Source: Actinomycetota bacterium (GTDB lineage: Bacteria > Actinomycetota > Thermoleophilia > Gaiellales > Gaiellaceae). From it: a stretch of DNA of 7,602 nucleotides. Positions 1 to 5,511 of the stretch are shown piece by piece. The stretch lies in contig VAYE01000126.1 in NCBI GenBank assembly GCA_005883235.1, positions 1 through 7,602 on the forward strand. The letters are read 5' to 3'. The notes beneath the pieces are model-generated. The model searched no databases and had not been told where the DNA came from. It was given only the letters and a program-made list of their open reading frames with translations. Made by a program: the position numbers and the translations under genes. Position 1 is the stretch's first letter; each line of letters starts with the position of its first letter.

Positions 1-141
1 CGTCAACCGCGCAGCCAGACGCCGCAGGAGCGAGGGGGGCCGGCTGCGGCGAAGCGCCTCCTCACGCGCCCTGGCCCGCTTCGCCCAGGCCCGCTCGCGC
101 ATCACGCGTGTGGGGTAGCGCGGTTTCCAGTAGACGGGCAT
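1..141 (-). CDS. hypothetical protein, N-terminal part (runs off left edge)
   Basis: An open minus-strand frame begins with ATG at 141 and stays open for 47 codons to the window edge, so only the amino terminus is visible. It starts MPVYWKPRYPTRV and continues with a strongly basic stretch rich in Arg and Ala (about residues 14-47), plausibly an amphipathic helix. I recognise no family. A second in-frame ATG lies at 102, but the aromatic segment before it looks like protein, and the ATG at 141 sits 7 nt after a weak -10-like TACGAG (154 down to 149), so the upstream start is preferred. It diverges from the SnoaL-like gene across 23 bp. The gene is inferred from the open frame, start position and spacing only; a chance open frame in GC-rich DNA is possible. 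Confidence 0.5.
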   Translation of the reverse strand, partial: MPVYWKPRYPTRVMRERAWAKRARAREEALRRSRPPSLLRRLAARLT

Positions 142-164
142 CGCGAGGCTCGTATGATCGCAGC
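142..164. promoter_or_regulatory. divergent leaderless promoter region, 23 bp
   Basis: On the plus strand TATGAT (153-158) matches the -10 consensus at 5 of 6 positions and ends 6 nt before the GTG at 165. TAGACG (131-136) is a possible -35 with a 16-bp spacer. No Shine-Dalgarno sequence could fit in a transcript starting near 165, so the plus gene looks leaderless. On the minus strand the -10 candidate is TACGAG (154 down to 149), 7 nt before the ATG at 141; it lacks the conserved last T and is weak. The two boxes share the self-complementary TA at 153-154. Confidence 0.5.
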
Positions 165-545
165 GTGCCTGGGCCCGACGACGCCAAGGTCCTCGAGGAG
201 ACCATCGGCCGCTACAACGACGCCTGGAACCGGCAGGACGTCGAGGCGATCGTCGCGCTGCACGCGCCGGACATGGTGTTCGAAAACCACACGGCCGGAG
301 AGCGTGCGGAGGGCGAGGCGGTACGCGGCCACATCGCCCGCATCTTCGAGAACACGCCGGACCTGCGCTTCACGGGCCGGCGTTTGTACGCGCGCGATGG
401 TCTCGTCGTGAGCGAGTGGACGGCGCAGGCGACCCGCGACGGCAGGCGGCTCAAGTGGGACGGAATCGACGTCTTCCCGTTCGAGAACGGCCTGATCAAG
501 CGCAAGGACGTCTACTCGACGTCGCACGCGCCGCGGGCTCTCTAG
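165..545 (+). CDS. SnoaL-like / NTF2-fold family protein
   Basis: A 126-residue protein of the SnoaL-like/NTF2 alpha+beta barrel superfamily, whose members include polyketide cyclases, isomerases and many small-ligand binders. The length fits a single domain. The pattern is typical: an N-terminal helix with YNDAWNRQDVEAI (about 17-29), a strand with HAPDMVFENH (33-42), a helix EAVRGHIARIFENTPDL (51-67), then paired strands ending W98-D99-G100-I101-D102-VF and NGLIKRKDVY (108-117). The acidic and His residues at 42, 99 and 102 lie where SnoaL-like pockets often carry functional residues, but the substrate cannot be read. The GTG at 165 is chosen because it follows a good -10 by 6 nt and opens directly into the family helix; an ATG at 108 in the same frame would put the promoter inside the gene. 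It is probably monocistronic and ends tail to tail with the CoA-binding gene. Confidence 0.82.
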   Translation: MPGPDDAKVLEETIGRYNDAWNRQDVEAIVALHAPDMVFENHTAGERAEGEAVRGHIARIFENTPDLRFTGRRLYARDGLVVSEWTAQATRDGRRLKWDGIDVFPFENGLIKRKDVYSTSHAPRAL

Positions 546-946
546 CTCGAGGTGAGCTCGCGCCGGTGCACGATCGCCGTGCAGGCGTCCTCGACGTAGT
601 CCAGGCCCGCGTCGAGCGCGATCCGCCGCGCCTCGGGCGAGACGATCCCGAGCTGGAGCCAGAGCGCCTTGGCGCCGGCGGCGACGGCTTCGCGGGCGAC
701 CTCGGGGCAGAACTCGGGCCGGCGGAAGACGTCGACGAAGTCGATCGGCTCGTCGATCTCGGCGAGCGCGGCGACGCACGCGACGCCGAGGACCTCGTCG
801 CAGTCGAGCGGGCGGACCGGGATCACGCGGTAGCCCTGGTCGAGCAGGTAGCGCATCACGCCGTGGCTCGGCCGGTCCGGGCGCGGCGAGGCGCCGACGA
901 GCGCGATCGTCCTCGCGTCGCGCAGGATCTCCGCCGGGGTCCTCAA
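542..946 (-). CDS. CoA-binding domain protein, YccU family
   Basis: A 134-residue single-domain Rossmann-like protein of the CoA_binding_2 family. It matches E. coli YccU closely in the stretches I remember: TIALVGASPRPDRPSHGVM (13-31), YLLDQGYRVIPV (33-44), DFVDVFRR (69-76), GAKALWLQLG (91-100), and a C-terminal Cys122 in the position of the family's conserved cysteine. The family binds CoA in several crystal structures, but no reaction is agreed, so the role is open. The start is TTG at 946: it overlaps the transporter's TGA stop as TTGA and lies 5 nt after a GGGAG ribosome binding site (952-956, minus), and the protein opens directly into the domain. A larger frame extending to 1495 is out-of-frame read-through of the transporter gene. 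It is the second gene of the operon and is translationally coupled to the MFS gene. Confidence 0.88.
   Translation of the reverse strand: MRTPAEILRDARTIALVGASPRPDRPSHGVMRYLLDQGYRVIPVRPLDCDEVLGVACVAALAEIDEPIDFVDVFRRPEFCPEVAREAVAAGAKALWLQLGIVSPEARRIALDAGLDYVEDACTAIVHRRELTSS
943..946 (-). other. TTGA stop/start overlap with upstream GGGAG
   Basis: The TGA stop of the MFS transporter (945-943) and the TTG start of the CoA-binding gene (946-944) share bases. GGGAG at 956-952 sits 5 nt upstream inside the transporter's last codons. This is one of the few recognisable Shine-Dalgarno sequences in the window. It supports both the unusual TTG start and coupled translation. Confidence 0.7.
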
Positions 947-2172
947 TCGATCTCCCAGAGCCAGCGCCGCGTCAACGCGATCGCGACGAGAACGGAGGAG
1001 ACGCCCGCTCCCGAGGCGATCAGCACACCGGGAGGGGCGACATTCGCCACGGATGCCCAGATCGCGAGCCCGACGGGCATGAGCCCGAAGCTGCCGAAGA
1101 CGTCGAGGCTGATCACACGGGCGAGGAGGTGCTCGGGGACGAGCTCCTGGAGCATGGTCTCCCAGATCGCGACGCCGAAGGCGAGGCAGGCTCCGCGCAG
1201 GACGGCGAGCCCGGAGGCGAGCGGAAACCACGGGGAGAGCACGAGACCGGCGATCGCGGCGCTGTTCACGAGCCACACGGTGTAGGCGACGACACCGCGC
1301 CGGCGCCTCGGCTGGAGGACGCCGAATGCGATCGTGCCGAGGACGGTGCCGACGCCCAGGGACGTCGTGAGCAGGCCGTAGGCGCCCACGCCGCGATCGA
1401 AGTGCTGGTGGACGAGCTTCGGCAGGAGCACCTGCTGAGGCGCGTACTGGAGCATCAGCACGACGGCGAAGAGCGAGATCGTCACCCACAGCCATGGGAT
1501 CCCTGCCACGTAGCGGGCGCCATCCCGGATCTCGCGCAGCGTTCCCTCGCGAGGCGGCGTCTCGACCGCCCGTGGGCGCGCGAGCCAGATCAGGCCGGCC
1601 GAGACGAGGAACGTCGCCGCGTTGAAGCCGAAGACGACCGAGGCGCCGCCGGCGCCGTAGGTGAACGCAGCCAGCGACGGTCCGATCATCAGGCTCCCCC
1701 AGCGCGCGATCCCCATCAGGCTGTTCGCCGAAGCGAGCGCCGGCTGCTCGACGACGAGCGGGACGATGCCCCCGACGGCCGGATAGAAGAAGCCGTCGCC
1801 GAGCCCGACGAGGATCGCGAGGCCGAGCAGGATCGGGAACGTGAGGTGGCCGGTCGCGTCCACGAGCGCGATCGCTCCGACGGCCGCGAACCGCCAGACG
1901 TCGGAGACGATCATCATGCGCCGCCGCTCGTAGCGATCGGCGAGGACTCCGCCCACGAGGAGCGTGGCGAGCATCGCTCCCGACTCGCAGAGCAGGACGA
2001 CGCCGAGGCGCGACGAGCCGGCGAGGGTGAACGTGCGCCAGCCGAGCGCGGTGACGAAGGCCATGTCTCCGAGCAGCGACACGGCCTGGCCGCTCCAGAG
2101 GAGGCGGAAGTCGCGGTGCCGAAGCGCGTCGAAGATGCGCACCCGGCCCGTCGGCGCGGTGACGGCTTCCAT
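943..2172 (-). CDS. MFS transporter, EntS/MFS_3-like exporter family
   Basis: A 409-residue integral membrane protein of the major facilitator superfamily, about 12 predicted membrane segments. The N terminus, with ALRHRDFRLLWSGQAVSLLGD spanning about 16-36, is typical of the MFS_3 group that contains the enterobactin exporter EntS and macrolide-type efflux proteins. Motif A is clear between segments 2 and 3 as GGVLADRYERRR (74-85). The C-terminal half carries a second basic loop (RRRR) after segment 8 and ends ALTRRWLWEID. Length and layout are normal. The substrate cannot be predicted; export of a small molecule is most likely by family. The ATG at 2172 is the natural start and lies 7 nt after a TAGCTT -10 candidate (2185 down to 2180), so the message is probably leaderless. 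It is first in a two-gene operon with the CoA-binding protein and shares a 23-bp divergent promoter region with the hydrolase gene. Confidence 0.9.
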   Translation of the reverse strand: MEAVTAPTGRVRIFDALRHRDFRLLWSGQAVSLLGDMAFVTALGWRTFTLAGSSRLGVVLLCESGAMLATLLVGGVLADRYERRRMMIVSDVWRFAAVGAIALVDATGHLTFPILLGLAILVGLGDGFFYPAVGGIVPLVVEQPALASANSLMGIARWGSLMIGPSLAAFTYGAGGASVVFGFNAATFLVSAGLIWLARPRAVETPPREGTLREIRDGARYVAGIPWLWVTISLFAVVLMLQYAPQQVLLPKLVHQHFDRGVGAYGLLTTSLGVGTVLGTIAFGVLQPRRRRGVVAYTVWLVNSAAIAGLVLSPWFPLASGLAVLRGACLAFGVAIWETMLQELVPEHLLARVISLDVFGSFGLMPVGLAIWASVANVAPPGVLIASGAGVSSVLVAIALTRRWLWEID

Positions 2173-2195
2173 TCGCCCAAAGCTATCCTGCGTCG
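2173..2195. promoter_or_regulatory. bidirectional leaderless promoter region with overlapping -10 boxes
   Basis: The 23 bp between the two divergent ATG codons (2172 minus, 2196 plus) contain TATCCT (2184-2189, plus) 6 nt before its ATG, and TAGCTT (2185 down to 2180, minus) 7 nt before its ATG. Both fit TANNNT and share the TA at 2184-2185. A TGAC-containing -35 candidate for the plus gene lies around 2159-2164 (spacer about 19 bp), inside the transporter gene. No -35 is evident for the minus direction. No ribosome binding site is visible for either gene, consistent with leaderless transcripts. Confidence 0.6.
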
Positions 2196-3032
2196 ATGCC
2201 CGACCGGATCCGCGTCGCCTGCGTTCAGCTCACGAGCCGGGACGACAAGGCGGAGAACCTGGAGAAGACGGAGCGGCTCGTCGCCCAGGCCGCCGCGAGC
2301 GGCGCCGACGTCGTCCTCCTGCCGGAGAAGTGGAACGCGATCGGCGGCGTGGAGACGCTCCACGAGGCGGCGGAGACGATCGAGGGCGGCGAGTCGGTCG
2401 AGGCGATGCGCGGCTGGGCGGCGCAGCACGGGATCACGCTCGTCGGCGGCTCGATCACCGAACGCCGCGAGGGGCGGGAGAAGCTCTCGAACACGAGCCT
2501 CGTCTTCGATCCCGACGGCGAGCTCGTCGCGCTCTACCGCAAGATCCACCTCTTCGACGTCGACGTCGGCGGCCACCGCTACCGCGAGTCGGACGCCGAG
2601 GAGCCCGGCGAGGAGCCGGTCGTCGCGCGGCTCGAAGGCTGGCCGATCGGGCTCACGGTCTGCTACGACCTGCGCTTCCCCGAGCTCTACCGGATCCTCG
2701 CGCTCGAGGGCGCGGAGCTCGTCACCGTTCCGGCGCACTTCACGCTCTACACCGGCAAGGACCACTGGCACGTCCTGCTGCGGGCGCGCGCGATCGAGAA
2801 CCAGAACTACGTGGCCGCCGCGGCGCAGATCGGCGAGACGATCCCCGGGAAGCCGAGCTACGGCCGCTCGCTGATCGTCGATCCGTGGGGGATCGTCCTG
2901 GCTCAGGCGCCGGACGAGGAGACGGTGATCTCGGCCGAGCTCGACCGCGCCAGGCTCGAGGAGGTGCGGCGAAACCTCCCGTCGCTCAAGAACCGTCGCG
3001 CGGACGCGTACCGCTGGCCCACCCCGGCCTAG
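2196..3032 (+). CDS. carbon-nitrogen hydrolase, Nit1/Nit2-like amidase
   Basis: A 278-residue nitrilase-superfamily hydrolase of normal length. The catalytic triad is visible: Glu44 in VVLLPEKWN, Lys116 in LYRKIHLFDVDV, and the nucleophile Cys156 in TVCYDLRFPELY. The HLFDVDV and YTGKDHWHVLLRARAIENQN (about 185-204) signatures are those of the Nit branch, whose eukaryotic and bacterial members act as omega-amidase or deaminated-glutathione amidase. These enzymes cleave amides of side-product keto acids in the cytoplasm (established for the family). Which of these this enzyme does is not decidable here; if the host lacks glutathione, as many actinobacteria do, the substrate may be a related thiol or alpha-keto amide (inference). 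It starts at ATG 2196, 6 nt after a TATCCT -10, probably leaderless. It heads a plus-strand group with the kinase and HAD genes. Confidence 0.92.
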   Translation: MPDRIRVACVQLTSRDDKAENLEKTERLVAQAAASGADVVLLPEKWNAIGGVETLHEAAETIEGGESVEAMRGWAAQHGITLVGGSITERREGREKLSNTSLVFDPDGELVALYRKIHLFDVDVGGHRYRESDAEEPGEEPVVARLEGWPIGLTVCYDLRFPELYRILALEGAELVTVPAHFTLYTGKDHWHVLLRARAIENQNYVAAAAQIGETIPGKPSYGRSLIVDPWGIVLAQAPDEETVISAELDRARLEEVRRNLPSLKNRRADAYRWPTPA

Positions 3033-3086
3033 CCTGGCTCGAGGAGGTCCCCGAAGGCCGCGCGTGGCTCGGGCGTCTTCCCGACC

Positions 3087-3104
3087 TTGTGCACGAGTGC
3101 ACAA
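3087..3104. repeat. 18-bp inverted repeat TTGTGCAC-GA-GTGCACAA
   Basis: Two perfect 8-bp arms are separated by 2 bp. Each arm contains GTGCAC, itself a palindrome, so the element is also a short direct repeat. It covers the GTG at 3089, the first conventional start codon of the kinase frame. It could be a protein-binding site or a hairpin over a start codon. However, it lies within codons for a conserved LVHECTK segment, and an inverted repeat of this size is not improbable by chance in 7.6 kb. Confidence 0.3.
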
Positions 3105-3850
3105 AGCACTGGGCGCTCGAGCTCGAGCCGCCGTTCGAGTACGCGTTCGCCTCGCTCGCCGTGCCGGCTGGAGACGTCGTCCTCAAGATCCAGTTCCCGG
3201 ATCGCGAGAGCGAGCACGAGGCGGAGGCGCTGCGCCTCTTGGACGGGGACGGCGCCGTGCGGCTGCTCGACCACGACCCGGAGCGCCATGCGCTCCTTCT
3301 CGAGCGCGCGCGGCCGGGGACGCCGCTGTCCGACCTCGACCGAGACGCGGCCCTCGACGTCATGGTCGCGCTCCTGCCGCGGCTTTGGAAGTCCGCGGGC
3401 CCTCCCTTCCGGCCGCTCGCCGACGAGGCCGCGTGGTGGGCCAGCAACCTGCCTGACGAGTGGGAGAGCGCCGGGCGGCCCTTCGAGCGGAAGCTCCTAG
3501 ACGCGGCGCTCGATGCGCTCCGGACGCTCGCTCCGACTCAGGGCGACCAGGTTCTCCTGCACCAGGACCTGCACGCCGGGAACGTGCTTCGGGCAGAGCG
3601 CGAGCCGTGGCTCGCGATCGACCCCAAGCCGCTCGCGGGCGAGCGGGAGTTCGGAATCGCGGCGCTCGTCCGCGGCACGGAGCTGGGTCATGCGCGACGC
3701 GACGTCCTCCACCGGCTCGACCGGCTCACCGCCGAGCTCGGGCTCGACCGCGGGCGCGCACGCGGCTGGACGCTGGGTCAGACGGTGGCGTGGGGGATCG
3801 GGCACGACGACCACGCGCAGGTTGCGCGGTGGCTGGTAGAAGCTGGGTGA
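3089..3850 (+). CDS. APH(6)/hydroxyurea-type small-molecule kinase (5' end uncertain)
   Basis: An aminoglycoside/hydroxyurea phosphotransferase-family kinase (the streptomycin 6-kinase group). Numbered from GTG 3089 (253 residues) it shows the ATP-binding lysine in VVLKIQ (Lys33), GAVRLLDHD (55-63), ALLLERARPGTPL (68-80), the catalytic loop HQDLHAGNVL (Asp160), the metal-binding Asp178 in WLAIDPKPLAGE, and a C-terminal helical region. Streptomyces APH(6) shares the EREPWLAIDP pattern and also an N-terminal helix like EGRAW..LP.LV. That helix is encoded here upstream of GTG 3089 (EGRAWLGRLPDLV, in frame from about 3053), so the real protein very likely starts earlier, perhaps at CTG 3014 (278 residues), although no ATG, GTG or TTG is available there. 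The substrate is unknown; chromosomal members need not confer resistance. Its TGA overlaps the HAD start by one base, so the two are probably coupled. Confidence 0.85.
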   Translation: MHECTKHWALELEPPFEYAFASLAVPAGDVVLKIQFPDRESEHEAEALRLLDGDGAVRLLDHDPERHALLLERARPGTPLSDLDRDAALDVMVALLPRLWKSAGPPFRPLADEAAWWASNLPDEWESAGRPFERKLLDAALDALRTLAPTQGDQVLLHQDLHAGNVLRAEREPWLAIDPKPLAGEREFGIAALVRGTELGHARRDVLHRLDRLTAELGLDRGRARGWTLGQTVAWGIGHDDHAQVARWLVEAG

Positions 3851-4536
3851 TGCCGATCCGCGCAGTCCTCCTGGACGTCGACTTCACGCTCGCTCGCCCG
3901 GGCCCCGAGCTGGGGCCGGAGGGCTACCGGCGGCGCGGCGAGCAGTTCGGCCTCGAGCTCGATTCGGGCCGCTACGAGGACGCGCGGGCCGCGGCCGTCA
4001 CAGCGCTCGAGCGGCACCCGGAGCTGGAGCACGACGAGGAGATTTGGGTCGCCTTCACCGAGCGGATCGTCCGCGGTATGGGCGGCGAGGGCGAGCGGGC
4101 GCGCGAATGCGCCGCCGCGATCGAGCGCGCCTGGGAGGAGCACGGCAACTTCGACCTCTACGAGGACGCGTTGCCCGTCCTCGAGGAGCTGCGCCGGCTC
4201 GACCTGAAGCTCGCGCTGGTCTCGAACGGCGTTCGAGACCTCGAGGCCTTCGTCGCTCACCACGGCCTCGACGTCGACGCCGCGGTCTGCTCGCGCGACC
4301 ACGGGTGGGTCAAGCCGCACGAGACGATCTTCCGCGCGGCGCTCGAGCGGCTCGGCGTCGAGCCGGCGGACGCGGCGATGGTCGGCGACTCGCTGGAGGA
4401 CGACGTCGAGGGCGCGCGGGCGCTCGGGATGCGGGCGTTTCTCGTCGACCGCGAGAACCGCTACCCGGAGGTCGAGGAGCGGCTGCCCGATCTCTACGCG
4501 CTGCCGGCCGCGCTCGGGCTCCCGCGGCCCGGCTGA
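3850..4536 (+). CDS. HAD-superfamily hydrolase, subfamily IA
   Basis: A 228-residue haloacid-dehalogenase-like hydrolase, most likely a phosphatase for a small phosphorylated metabolite. Motif I is AVLLDVDFTL with nucleophile Asp9 and acid/base Asp11. An alpha-helical type I cap follows (about 18-95). Motif II is LALVSNG (Ser125), motif III is the lysine of WVKPHETIF (Lys155), and motif IV is MVGDSLEDDVEGAR (Asp180 and Asp184/185). All catalytic positions are present and the length is normal. The ATG at 3850 overlaps the kinase stop as TGATG, which sets the start and implies coupled translation; a longer frame reaching back to 3460 is a shadow of the kinase gene. The substrate is unknown; a functional link with the neighbouring kinase is an inference from coupling alone. 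Its 3' end overlaps the convergent CaiB-type gene by 43 nt. Confidence 0.92.
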   Translation: MPIRAVLLDVDFTLARPGPELGPEGYRRRGEQFGLELDSGRYEDARAAAVTALERHPELEHDEEIWVAFTERIVRGMGGEGERARECAAAIERAWEEHGNFDLYEDALPVLEELRRLDLKLALVSNGVRDLEAFVAHHGLDVDAAVCSRDHGWVKPHETIFRAALERLGVEPADAAMVGDSLEDDVEGARALGMRAFLVDRENRYPEVEERLPDLYALPAALGLPRPG

Positions 4537-5453
4537 AGCTCGCGCCGCCACGCGTCCGTGTGCTCACCGAGGGCCGGCGCAGGTGCGGACGGGCGCTCGG
4601 CGCCGGCCTCTTCGAGCGTCAGCACCGGTCCGACGCAGACCTCCTCGCCGTCCAGGAGCTCGAGCCACGCCGCGAGAGGCCTCGCCGCAAAGACCTCCTC
4701 GAGTTCCGCAGCGAGCGACTCCTGGTCAGGATCCCGGTGCCTCGCGGCCAGGTCGGGCCGGCCGACGATGTCGCAGAGGCGCGAGAAGAACCGCGGCTCG
4801 AGCGAGGCGACGGTCAGCCAGCGGCTGTCCGCCGTGCCGTACATCCGGTAGGAGGCGAGCCGCCCGGTGAGCGGGCCGCCGAACGGCGCCAGCCGGTGCG
4901 CGAACGACGTGAAGGAGACCGTGAGCCTCGCCCCCCGGCCCGTTCGCTCGCGGGCCAGCAGGGCGGCGACGATCTCGCCCACCGCGGAGAGCGCGCCGCC
5001 GAGGTCGGCCAGCGGAACGGGCGGGAGGGCCGGCGCGGTCTCCGCGAGCGCGCCCGCGTAGCCGAGGTAGTTCAGGTCGTGCCCGACCCGCGCCGCGTGC
5101 GGGCCGTCCCTTCCGAAGCCGGTCAGCGAGCAGTAGACGATCCGCTCGGGCAGGTCGTCGGGACCGACTCCGAGCCCCGCGGCGACGCCCGGCCGGAAGC
5201 TCTCCAGCACCACGTCGGCGCGTGCGCAGAGAGCTCTGCCGAGCTCCGGCTCGTGCTTGAGGTCACAGACGACCGATTCCTTGCCCGCGTTCAGCAGCGC
5301 GTCCCAGGCCGGCTCGATCTCGCGCAGCGGATCGCCCGCCGGCGGCTCGAGCCGGACGACGCGGGCGCCGAGCCGGAGCAGCTCGCGGCTAGCGAACGGG
5401 CCCGGGAGGTACCGCGTCAGGTCGACAACCAGCACGCCCGCGAGCGGTTCCAC
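4494..5453 (-). CDS. CaiB/BaiF family protein, alpha-methylacyl-CoA racemase-like
   Basis: A 319-residue member of the CaiB/BaiF (class III CoA-transferase) family. It opens with the family N terminus PLAGVLVVDLTRYLPGPF and has ESFRPGV (84-90) and TGFGRDGP (111-118). Three residues match the catalytic set of mycobacterial alpha-methylacyl-CoA racemase: His125 in GHDLNYL, Asp150 in PLADLGGAL, and Glu219 in ASLEPRFF. In that enzyme they are His126, Asp156 and Glu241 and epimerise 2-methylacyl-CoA thioesters. This makes racemase activity more likely than CoA transfer, though the family is hard to assign by sequence. It is about 40 residues shorter than the mycobacterial enzyme, mainly in the middle (around 184-205) and at the C terminus. 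GTG at 5453 is chosen because it matches the family start and follows a TACCGT box by 7 nt; a frame extending to TTG 5498 would cross the promoter. It diverges from the FadR-like regulator, which suggests acyl-CoA metabolism. Confidence 0.87.
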   Translation of the reverse strand: MEPLAGVLVVDLTRYLPGPFASRELLRLGARVVRLEPPAGDPLREIEPAWDALLNAGKESVVCDLKHEPELGRALCARADVVLESFRPGVAAGLGVGPDDLPERIVYCSLTGFGRDGPHAARVGHDLNYLGYAGALAETAPALPPVPLADLGGALSAVGEIVAALLARERTGRGARLTVSFTSFAHRLAPFGGPLTGRLASYRMYGTADSRWLTVASLEPRFFSRLCDIVGRPDLAARHRDPDQESLAAELEEVFAARPLAAWLELLDGEEVCVGPVLTLEEAGAERPSAPAPALGEHTDAWRRELQPGRGSPSAAGSA

Positions 5454-5460
5454 CGAAGCG

Positions 5461-5466
5461 ACGGTA
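5461..5466 (-). promoter_or_regulatory. -10 candidate for the CaiB-family gene
   Basis: TACCGT on the minus strand (5466 down to 5461) fits TANNNT and ends 7 nt before the GTG at 5453, the same spacing as the other leaderless-type starts here. No convincing -35 lies at 16-18 bp, so this rests mainly on spacing. Confidence 0.4.
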
Positions 5467-5482
5467 GCAGGGGTCAAAGCGG

Positions 5483-5511
5483 TCGACTCGCCGACCAAGC
5501 CGGGGTACAGT
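5483..5511 (+). promoter_or_regulatory. promoter of the TetR-family gene
   Basis: TCGACT (5483-5488) and TACAGT (5506-5511) each match the sigma-70-type consensus at 4 of 6 positions and are separated by the optimal 17 bp. Transcription would begin near 5517-5519, at the left edge of the 18-bp palindrome. The -10 overlaps the GTG at 5510, so if this promoter is real that GTG is not in the transcript. Confidence 0.5.

Noticed and set aside
416..1285. Plus-strand open frame (289 codons) antisense to the CoA-binding and MFS genes
   Set aside because: It overlaps the SnoaL-like gene out of frame, has biased composition and no recognisable domain; it is a shadow frame.
1129..2874. Long plus-strand open frame (581 codons) antisense to the transporter and running into the hydrolase gene
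   Set aside because: It is low-complexity Arg/Ala/Glu/Asp-rich sequence typical of shadow frames in GC-rich DNA. It crosses two well-supported genes and a promoter, and shows no domain.
1964..3013. Apparent N-terminal extension of the kinase frame, making a 628-residue protein
   Set aside because: This part is out-of-frame read-through of the transporter and hydrolase genes. Kinase-like sequence begins only at about 3020.
3460..3849. Apparent N-terminal extension of the HAD frame
   Set aside because: It is Arg/Ala-rich shadow sequence of the kinase gene; HAD motif I begins right after the ATG at 3850.
3837..3849. Possible internal leaderless promoter (TAGAAG, 7 nt before the HAD ATG)
   Set aside because: The spacing matches other starts, but the box lacks the final T and there is no -35; the TGATG overlap already explains expression.
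5481..5496. GGTCG-N6-CGACC imperfect operator-like repeat near the TetR promoter
   Set aside because: Five-base arms are expected by chance at this GC content, and the sequence lacks the TGAC outer bases of the 18-bp palindrome.
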